Shown: positions 1 to 4,182 of the stretch, one piece after another
How positions within the stretch are numbered: the first letter of the stretch is position 1
Layout: each line of letters starts with the position of its first letter
From: Anaerolineae bacterium
GTDB lineage: Bacteria; Chloroflexota; Anaerolineae; Promineifilales; Promineifilaceae
Direction of reading: 5' to 3'
Assembly (NCBI GenBank): GCA_028277515.1
Contig: JANQGC010000249.1
Span: 1-7,457, forward strand
DNA length: 7,457 nt
The notes under the pieces: model-generated
Database searches by the model: none
What the model was told of the DNA's origin: nothing
The model's input: only the letters and a program-made list of their open reading frames with translations
Position numbers and translations under genes: made by a program

Positions 1-247
1 CTTTTAGCCACATACGAACAATAAAGGCCGTCACCGCAGTAGTCATGGCTGCAAATGCCACCGTTGTCCTGAAATACTTTCCAAATAGCTCTACAATGAC
101 TGCTTTGCCAGCACCTACTTCTTCTTCGACAACCGCCAAAGTATCCTGAGCAATTATCGGATCAAAGGCCACTAGGCAAACCAACGACGTGATGATTGCC
201 GTCACTTGGAATGCCGGATTCGTAATTAATCCAATTAGTTTTTTCAT
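1..247 (-). CDS. Partial membrane protein after the endolysin (holin candidate)
   Basis: The frame starts at ATG 247 and runs off the window with 82 complete codons and no stop. It opens MKKLIGLITNPAFQ, then has a hydrophobic helix at about residues 15-33 (VTAIITSLVCLVAF), an acidic stretch (QDTLAVVEEE), and a second hydrophobic segment near 62-80 (FRTTVAFAAMTTAVTAFIV). The first segment could also be read as a signal peptide cleaved after I-I-A. Its gene starts three bases after the stop of the M15 peptidase, and small two-span membrane proteins beside endolysins are usually holins. The C-terminus is missing, so final length and topology are unknown. Confidence 0.75.
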   Translation of the reverse strand, partial: MKKLIGLITNPAFQVTAIITSLVCLVAFDPIIAQDTLAVVEEEVGAGKAVIVELFGKYFRTTVAFAAMTTAVTAFIVRMWLK

Positions 248-250
248 GCT

Positions 251-694
251 TTATGGTTTTACTATTAAAATTTCATGCTTCGCCAATGGATGCCAGCGAC
301 CGTCAATGTGGACCCAAGTCGGCGCGTACTGCCCATCCTCAATAGTGGTCCATCCGTGTTTTAGGAATTCGATTTTGTTTTCAAGAATTGCTCGCCTTAT
401 CTCATCTGGCGTCATGCCCTTGATGTTAAAGTCAAAGCCGCGTCCGTATTTGTGCTGCGATTTCGACGAACCGACTCTGCAATTAAATGGCCTTAAACCG
501 CGGTAGCGCATCTTCCCCCCCCAGGCCCAATTATTTGCATATACTGGCTTGCCAAAAAACTCTCTGATAAAGTCGATGGCCTCAAAGTATCCTGGATCAA
601 AATATTTCATGGTTCCAAGGCTCACTGTCCCCGGATATGTAATCTCATGTAACAGGAAATACTTCGACGCCTTCAAATTCAAGTTGTCGGACAT
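251..694 (-). CDS. M15-family zinc peptidase, likely endolysin
   Basis: This 147-residue protein starts at ATG 694. It carries the M15 peptidase signature: SQHKYGRGFDFN (residues 79-90), giving zinc ligands H81 and D88, and WVHIDGRW (127-134), giving the third ligand H129. It matches small single-domain enzymes of the Peptidase_M15_3 type that cleave peptidoglycan stem peptides, as D-Ala-D-Ala carboxypeptidases or as phage endolysins. There is no signal peptide, so export would depend on a holin, consistent with an endolysin. The gene starts 20 bases after the helix-turn-helix gene and its TAA is followed three bases later by a membrane protein gene. No cell-wall-binding domain is present. 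A host-type cell-wall enzyme is possible but less likely given the context. Confidence 0.88.
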   Translation of the reverse strand: MSDNLNLKASKYFLLHEITYPGTVSLGTMKYFDPGYFEAIDFIREFFGKPVYANNWAWGGKMRYRGLRPFNCRVGSSKSQHKYGRGFDFNIKGMTPDEIRRAILENKIEFLKHGWTTIEDGQYAPTWVHIDGRWHPLAKHEILIVKP

Positions 695-714
695 AGCTTT
701 ATATTTATCCGGCC

Positions 715-936
715 TCAGTTAGCCCAAACTCTTTTCAATGAATGGCCTTCAGGCAACCATTTTGGATTGGTCGGTTTTCGCGTGATTGAGAAATAGTTGA
801 TGATCGTCGCCGCACTCACATTGAAAAACAGCGCGGCGCCCTGAGTTGACTTAAATTGCCGCACGAGCAGGCCGTCAGCATCCATGTACTCTATGACTGT
901 CTGGTGTTTCCTGTGATTTCGATAATTAGGCTTCAC
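715..936 (-). CDS. NUMOD1-like small helix-turn-helix protein
   Basis: This 73-residue protein starts at a GTG that overlaps the end of the upstream gene by 11 bases. An internal ATG (residue 18) would cut into the domain, so GTG is preferred. The sequence follows the NUMOD1-like layout: a beta strand with an aspartate-glycine turn (YMDADGLLVRQF), then KSTQGAALFFNVSAATIINY, which reads as a helix-turn-helix at about residues 30-49. NUMOD1 modules usually bind DNA next to homing-endonuclease domains, but no nuclease domain is attached here. It may be a free-standing DNA-binding protein, a regulator, or a remnant. The basic N-terminus (NYRNHRKHQ) fits nucleic-acid binding. Confidence 0.68.
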   Translation of the reverse strand: MKPNYRNHRKHQTVIEYMDADGLLVRQFKSTQGAALFFNVSAATIINYFSITRKPTNPKWLPEGHSLKRVWAN

Positions 937-1222
937 TACCTTCAGGAACTACCGATTCAAAATTGATGGCTTTCTCAGCCCACATTTCGGCTATTTCAAA
1001 GGCATCTATGGCCTTCTCCAGCAACCTTAATTTTTCGCCCGAATAGAATTCCTTGGCCTCCGGCGACATCTGGTACGTAGAAACCTCATCATTTCTTAGT
1101 GCTCGCAGAGTGTTGATCATATGGGCAACTTCTTTTTTTATACAGTGGCCCATGCCATCGCCTCCATCTTCAAGCCCTACTCGGATCTCTCCAAAAGATT
1201 TGTTTGACATGTAGTGATTCAT
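926..1222 (-). CDS. Small helical protein, possibly Acb2-like anti-CBASS sponge
   Basis: This is a 98-residue protein from ATG 1222; a second ATG four codons on is equally possible. The N-terminus is SFGEIRVGLEDG. Two helices follow: one around KKEVAHMINTLRALRND and one at LLEKAIDAFEIAEMWAEKAI. The end of the second helix (A-E-M-W-A-x-K-A-I) resembles the helix of Acb2 family proteins, in which a W-A-x-K-A-I core is preceded by a Leu/Glu/Ala pattern. Acb2 proteins form hexamers that sequester cyclic di- and trinucleotides and so blunt CBASS immunity. The usual PPSRE-like turn is absent, so this is tentative. The gene follows the methyltransferase by 17 bases and overlaps the next gene by 11. 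If not Acb2-like, it is a hypothetical phage protein. Confidence 0.72.
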   Translation of the reverse strand: MNHYMSNKSFGEIRVGLEDGGDGMGHCIKKEVAHMINTLRALRNDEVSTYQMSPEAKEFYSGEKLRLLEKAIDAFEIAEMWAEKAINFESVVPEGSEA

Positions 1223-1239
1223 ATTGTGAAATTTTAGTG

Positions 1240-2415
1240 CTACATTTTTAATCTATTCCGAGCTATGCGCACATACTCGTCGTTGATCTCAATACCTATT
1301 GCGTGAAATCCAGTCTGCCTTGCTGCGAGAAGCGTAGAACCACTACCTGCATATGGGTCAAGAACAACGCCATTTGGCGGAGTTATAAGGGTGACCAAGT
1401 AGCGCATAAGTTTGACTGGTTTAACCGTTGGGTGATTATTGCCTTCCCCACGCTCTGATCTACTAGCCTTAGCGCAGTAGAAAAATCTTGCTGCGCTTCC
1501 TTTATCTCCATATGATATTTCTTCCCTGTTAAGTGTATTTAGTGTTCCAGCCATAGCATTTGTTTCATGTGGCTTTTTGCGCTTACAGTCCTTACCTGAT
1601 TTAGTGATTGGAAAACTTTCTAACACCTCACCTGATCCATCGTGAATGATGTTTGCGGGAAAGCGTCCGTTACTAGAACTACCTACTCTTTTACCCCTAT
1701 ATTCTCCATATGTATTTTTTGCCATTTTACTACTACCCCAACTTCCTTTGCCCCCTAGTCGGGGGTCATCTATTTCTGAATTAATTTCCACCCTACTTCC
1801 ATCAATATTTATTCCTCCAGTCCCCCATTTCAATACATTTGCCGCTACCGATTTTTCACTAAGAGGTTTTCTCGCCAAAGTCCAAAACTCACATGCTGGC
1901 TTTAAAGCAGTGCCCCAACCTTCCCAGTTACGGGCGTCCTCGGAAGCGGGGATCTCTTTCCCTGGCTGAAATATTCGATCCGAATTCTTTATCCAACTTC
2001 CCGTTTTCACCTGGTCCCTGGGGCTGACCAGGCGCTTTTCAGGAGGACCACTGGGTATTTTTTCTCGCCTCAGCCCTTTTGACTTATCAATGGCCTTGGA
2101 AACATTCAAAGATTTCGGGAATCCTGATCCGTATATCCATGAGACCACATCCCGTATTTCGAAGCCAGCATCCTCGATATTGACCGCCATGCGATGTTGC
2201 GTCCTTGTGCCGCACGCGATTAATGCGTGGCCGGCGGGCTTCAATACACGGAGCATTTCCTGAAAGACCTCAACTTTAGGTAAAGAGTAATCCCATTTTT
2301 TGCTCATAAATTTGATGCCGTAGGGAGGATCAGAGACTATGGAGTCAATTGAATTGCTATCTATCTTTTGCAATTCCTCCAATGCATCACCCTGTATTAG
2401 CCTAATACCATCCAT
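1240..2415 (-). CDS. Beta-class DNA methyltransferase (N6-adenine or N4-cytosine), orphan
   Basis: The 391-residue enzyme would transfer a methyl group from S-adenosylmethionine to an exocyclic amino group in DNA. The catalytic motif IV DPPY is at residues 29-32, followed by a region resembling other phage methyltransferases (CGTRTQHRM, WIYGSGFPKS). A long central segment (about 110-300) is the probable target-recognition domain. At the C-terminus come NNHPTVKPVKLMRYL (326-340), the SAM-binding motif I VLDPYAGSGST (351-361) and GIEINDEYVRIARNRL (374-389). Motif IV before motif I defines the beta order. DPPY in place of SPPY favours N6-adenine, but N4-cytosine is not excluded. No restriction endonuclease is adjacent, so it probably protects phage DNA. 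The recognition sequence cannot be deduced. Confidence 0.93.
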   Translation of the reverse strand: MDGIRLIQGDALEELQKIDSNSIDSIVSDPPYGIKFMSKKWDYSLPKVEVFQEMLRVLKPAGHALIACGTRTQHRMAVNIEDAGFEIRDVVSWIYGSGFPKSLNVSKAIDKSKGLRREKIPSGPPEKRLVSPRDQVKTGSWIKNSDRIFQPGKEIPASEDARNWEGWGTALKPACEFWTLARKPLSEKSVAANVLKWGTGGINIDGSRVEINSEIDDPRLGGKGSWGSSKMAKNTYGEYRGKRVGSSSNGRFPANIIHDGSGEVLESFPITKSGKDCKRKKPHETNAMAGTLNTLNREEISYGDKGSAARFFYCAKASRSERGEGNNHPTVKPVKLMRYLVTLITPPNGVVLDPYAGSGSTLLAARQTGFHAIGIEINDEYVRIARNRLKM

Positions 2416-2655
2416 TTATTTCGGCCCATCGTATTTCGTATACAAGCGAATGGGTTGTAGCGGTTGGTTAAATGTCAACTGATCTACGTACACTCTTTTA
2501 GTCCTAATGATGTCCATCAAGTCATCATCCGACAACTGCCAACAGCTTATTACCTTTCCCTCTTGTCCTGCCACAATCTGCGCCGGCACACTCATGTACT
2601 CCTCTTGGTGTTCACCAATTAGTACATTCGCTCCTTCAAACTGTATCGGCTTCAT
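2416..2655 (-). CDS. Conserved phage protein, ISCW/LTF-QPLQP family, unknown function
   Basis: This 79-residue protein starts at ATG 2655. It shows the pattern of a small family that recurs in phages and prophages of several phyla: MKPIQFEGANVLI at the start, the central VISCWQLS, and the ending QLTFNQPLQPIRL. I recall this pattern from many phage genomes, where it is annotated as hypothetical; no function is known to me. There is no membrane segment or catalytic signature. Its TAA is directly followed by the ATG of the methyltransferase, so the two are co-translated. Occurrence beside DNA-modification or lysis genes is the only functional hint. Confidence 0.72.
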   Translation of the reverse strand: MKPIQFEGANVLIGEHQEEYMSVPAQIVAGQEGKVISCWQLSDDDLMDIIRTKRVYVDQLTFNQPLQPIRLYTKYDGPK

Positions 2656-2803
2656 ACTGCTTTAGTAGTAAATGAATGATTTTGTATTTTCGGTTAAAAT
2701 TTTCTGCCCACTCTGCATGGGTTTTAGGATCGCCATACAGCGCCTTTATTATCGCATCGGCTAATGGTATGAAATCTCTGTATCGCTTTCTTGCATTTTC
2801 CAT
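2636..2803 (-). CDS. Small hypothetical helical protein, 55 residues
   Basis: The start is ATG 2803, one base after the stop of the membrane peptide gene. A TTG at 2845 would add 14 residues overlapping that gene and was rejected. The product (MENARKRYRDFIPLADAIIK at the N-terminus) is basic, predicted all-helical, and contains AEWAENFNRKYKIIHLLLKQ in its second half. No membrane span or known motif is visible. It overlaps the next gene by 20 bases, fitting a tightly packed operon. The family is not recognised. Confidence 0.62.
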   Translation of the reverse strand: MENARKRYRDFIPLADAIIKALYGDPKTHAEWAENFNRKYKIIHLLLKQYEADTV

Positions 2804-2804
2804 A

Positions 2805-2915
2805 TCACCAGCCAGGTTCAAAAGGCATGAACCTGCGCATGACAACTTTGGTTAAAAAAAATACAGCCAACCAAAACGCCAACGCAAGCGGTAGTGCGTT
2901 TTTCAAGCCCCGCAT
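2805..2915 (-). CDS. 36-residue single-span membrane peptide
   Basis: This short ATG frame fills the gap between two clear genes. It is preceded by AAAGGA eight bases upstream, one of the few Shine-Dalgarno-like sites in the window. The peptide has one hydrophobic helix at about residues 7-22 (ALPLALAFWLAVFFL), then a basic C-terminal stretch (TKVVMRRFMPFEPGW). Its TGA ends one base before the ATG of the next gene. Length, hydrophobicity and exact fit between neighbours support a real gene. It could be a small holin, antiholin or other membrane-active peptide; none of these can be shown from sequence. An 8-base stem-loop lies in its 3' end. Confidence 0.6.
   Translation of the reverse strand: MRGLKNALPLALAFWLAVFFLTKVVMRRFMPFEPGW
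2813..2835 (-). promoter_or_regulatory. Perfect 8-base stem-loop just before a start codon
   Basis: CAGGTTCA and TGAACCTG form a perfect eight-pair stem around a seven-base loop. It lies inside the end of the 36-residue gene and ends nine bases before the ATG at 2803. There is no U-run after it, so it is not an intrinsic terminator. It could modulate translation coupling or mRNA stability. Confidence 0.4.
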
Positions 2916-2925
2916 AAACGATCCT

Positions 2926-3189
2926 TTATGAGAATCTGATGTTGGTGATTTCATTATTGGGCTTACTTTTTTTGTGATCTTTAATGATCTTAAGTATACT
3001 TTTTAGGTCGCCATCAACCATTGTCAATTCGTCAAAGCCGTGGCCTATAAGACATAAGGGCCCCTCCATGCCCATCATTCCCTCTTTGTATTCTTCAACG
3101 CTTGTAATGGTATCAATGTCAATAGCAATGCGTCGAGTGACCTCTTGCTTTGTGGTTTGATCCAATACCACCTTGGTGAATACTTGCAT
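2926..3189 (-). CDS. Small FlbD-like beta protein of unknown function
   Basis: The start is set at ATG 3189. A GTG at 3261 would run 52 bases into the membrane gene and add an uncharacteristic N-terminus. The 87-residue product has the layout of small FlbD-like proteins: an N-terminal beta stretch (MQVFTKVVLD), a short acidic segment around IDIDTITSVEEY, a second beta region near CLIGHGFDELTMVDG, then a helix (DLKSILKIIKDHKK). Phages of Bacteroidota often carry small proteins of this shape with no known role. The match is by pattern only. The protein is probably soluble, with no signal peptide, and its gene is followed 10 bases later by a membrane peptide gene. Confidence 0.65.
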   Translation of the reverse strand: MQVFTKVVLDQTTKQEVTRRIAIDIDTITSVEEYKEGMMGMEGPLCLIGHGFDELTMVDGDLKSILKIIKDHKKSKPNNEITNIRFS

Positions 3190-3209
3190 AGTGTTCAATA
3201 GTGAAGGGA

Positions 3210-3416
3210 TTATATGAATAGTTGCATTAGCATAATCCCACCGAAAAATCCAGCCAGGCACAGGCCAATTAAAGTCCAGGTTTGCTTAGTGGTGGGTGTA
3301 CCGTAATACCACCAATTTCTCGTAAGAAAGAGTATGATCAGCACAGGAACAAAACCGAACAACACTGGAATAAACTGACTCTTCAGATAGATCAGCCCGC
3401 TGATAATAGGTTTCAT
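3210..3416 (-). CDS. Two-span small membrane protein (holin-like)
   Basis: This 68-residue protein starts at ATG 3416; an in-frame TTG at 3431 lies inside the proposed promoter element and was rejected. Two hydrophobic helices lie at about residues 15-32 (IPVLFGFVPVLIILFLT) and 47-66 (TLIGLCLAGFFGGIMLMQLF). A short polar loop with a WWYYG aromatic cluster joins them. Size and topology fit a class II holin or another small phage membrane protein, but holins share little sequence and position is the only support. It is the first gene after the gap and probably heads the second transcription unit. The next start follows its stop by 20 bases. Confidence 0.72.
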   Translation of the reverse strand: MKPIISGLIYLKSQFIPVLFGFVPVLIILFLTRNWWYYGTPTTKQTWTLIGLCLAGFFGGIMLMQLFI

Positions 3417-3428
3417 AGCTAATTTTTT

Positions 3429-3436
3429 CAAAGGTA
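3429..3436 (-). promoter_or_regulatory. Bacteroidota-type -7 element TACCTTTG
   Basis: TACCTTTG on the minus strand matches the Bacteroidota -7 consensus TAnnTTTG. Nineteen bases upstream is a TTTT stretch in place of the -33 TTTG, so that element is only a partial match. Transcription would begin a few bases before the ATG at 3416, giving a very short leader. It sits in the only sizeable gap of the gene train, upstream of a run of small genes. Confidence 0.35.
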
Positions 3437-3491
3437 CTTGTATTTAATAATTCCGAAAAAATAATTGGGTATTATTTAGGAACGTACCTTT
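3430..3491. repeat. 8-base inverted repeat AAAGGTAC / GTACCTTT
   Basis: AAAGGTAC at 3430-3437 is exactly reverse-complementary to GTACCTTT at 3484-3491, with 46 bases between. The inner arm overlaps the proposed -7 promoter element of the downstream gene. The outer arm abuts the tandem repeat. Such an arrangement could be an operator, but an 8-base match in AT-rich DNA can arise by chance. Confidence 0.45.
3456..3477 (-). terminator. A/T-only hairpin followed by T-run (weak)
   Basis: On the minus strand AAATAAT (3477-3471) pairs with ATTATTT (3465-3459) around a five-base loop, and Ts continue to 3456. The stem is all A/T and marginal. It may simply reflect AT richness ahead of the promoter. 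Confidence 0.18.
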
Positions 3492-3510
3492 ACACGCGGC
3501 TACACGCGGC
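3491..3510. repeat. 10-base tandem repeat in the intergenic gap
   Basis: TACACGCGGC occurs twice head to tail, followed by TA. It is the most GC-rich patch in an AT-rich gap and directly adjoins the outer arm of an inverted repeat. A protein-binding site is possible; nothing in the sequence names the protein. Confidence 0.6.
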
Positions 3511-3521
3511 TAAGTGTGTTT

Positions 3522-3546
3522 AAAAAGAAGGCTGTAGGTGCAAGCC
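3522..3546 (-). terminator. Weak terminator-like hairpin with U-rich tail
   Basis: Read on the minus strand, GGCT (3546-3543) can pair with AGCC (3533-3530) across a nine-base loop, followed at once by TTCTTTTT. The stem is only four base pairs, so intrinsic termination would be inefficient. The position, 28 bases after the stop of the 50-residue gene and before a promoter element, fits a unit boundary. Confidence 0.25.
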
Positions 3547-3573
3547 ATACATGGCCAAAAACTTCCTTTTAAA

Positions 3574-3726
3574 TCATTGCTGGCCAGCCTTTGGTATCGC
3601 AATAAGCTCGGAAGACCCATCAACTCGCTGCTGTATTTCTATACATAAGCGCATAATTCTTCCGGCTACATGTTTTAGTCGCTGATCCGCTATATCGAAA
3701 ACTTTGGTCTTAGGGTTAGTTTGCAT
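3574..3726 (-). CDS. Small hypothetical protein, 50 residues
   Basis: This ATG-initiated frame begins MQTNPKTKVFDIADQR and ends LIAIPKAGQQ with TGA. It overlaps the end of the coiled-coil membrane gene by 11 bases, the arrangement seen at several other junctions in this operon. It is basic in the first half and has one likely amphipathic helix (HVAGRIMRLCIEIQQRV), with no membrane span. It is the last gene before the 157-base gap, and so probably the end of the first transcription unit. I do not recognise a family. Its full use of the space between the upstream stop and the gap supports it being real. Confidence 0.6.
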   Translation of the reverse strand: MQTNPKTKVFDIADQRLKHVAGRIMRLCIEIQQRVDGSSELIAIPKAGQQ

Positions 3727-4099
3727 TCTTCATATAATTATTGATTGACTCCAAAGTGGTAGCAATATGCTCCAAGGGCTGTTCAATGCCGCGAACCAAA
3801 TGCACATAATGATCTCGGGACTCCTTGAGTTCTGCATGTAACTCGGCAACCAAAGCTCTTTGATCAGCAATCTGCTGTTCATAAAGTTCTTTGGCCATTT
3901 TCAACTTTTCAGCTTCAGTGACTATCACAGCTTTCTCAGCTTTAGCCCTGGCTCCGTCAGCTTTCATCCACATACCCCAAATGGCCGGCACCACCGCCCC
4001 CACAATGATCCAAAGTAGCCAGTTGAATGATCCAAATTCTGGCGGCGATTCAGTGAGAAAAATCATTTGCTCAAACAAAAGGAATATAATTTGTGTCAT
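3716..4099 (-). CDS. Membrane-anchored coiled-coil protein (phage lysis/envelope accessory)
   Basis: The 127-residue protein starts at ATG; a second ATG at residue 12 is possible. After a short hydrophobic N-terminus it has one clear transmembrane helix at residues 27-46 (NWLLWIIVGAVVPAIWGMWM). A charged, Ala/Glu/Lys-rich coiled coil follows at about 48-97, then a short helical tail. This single-span plus coiled-coil layout is common for phage proteins near holin and endolysin genes, and resembles inner-membrane spanin-like or holin-accessory proteins in shape only. No lipobox or outer-membrane partner is visible, so a spanin assignment would be speculative. It lies directly downstream of the fibre and overlaps the next small gene by 11 bases. 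Confidence 0.8.
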   Translation of the reverse strand: MTQIIFLLFEQMIFLTESPPEFGSFNWLLWIIVGAVVPAIWGMWMKADGARAKAEKAVIVTEAEKLKMAKELYEQQIADQRALVAELHAELKESRDHYVHLVRGIEQPLEHIATTLESINNYMKNAN

Positions 4100-4182
4100 G
4101 GTTTTGATCTTATGCTATTTTCTAAAGGGCAAAGCGGTGGTCCAACCCAACCTCCACCAGCACCCGTCTCCGGGTTAGTCAA
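4096..4182 (-). CDS. Candidate 28-residue small gene coupled to both neighbours (TTG start)
   Basis: This reading frame lies in the otherwise empty 75 bases between the fibre and the next membrane gene. It begins with TTG inside the last fibre codons, so its start overlaps the fibre stop by eight bases. Its TGA is embedded in the ATGAC start of the following gene. The peptide is glycine- and proline-rich (TNPETGAGGGWVGPP), then CPLENSIRSKP, with one cysteine and no membrane segment. The tight coupling at both ends is what one expects of a real gene in this operon. However, the TTG start and very short length leave a chance explanation open. No family is recognised. Confidence 0.3.
   Translation of the reverse strand: MTNPETGAGGGWVGPPLCPLENSIRSKP

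Noticed and set aside
189..506. Plus-strand open frame over the endolysin region
   Set aside because: It lies opposite the M15 peptidase, whose zinc ligands and gene order prove the minus strand is coding; its translation shows no domain.
1646..1969. Plus-strand open frame over the methyltransferase centre
   Set aside because: Proline/leucine-rich shadow of the well-supported methyltransferase on the opposite strand.
3190..3261. GTG start for the FlbD-like protein
   Set aside because: It would read through the C-terminal membrane helix of the upstream gene; ATG 3189 lies just after that gene's stop.
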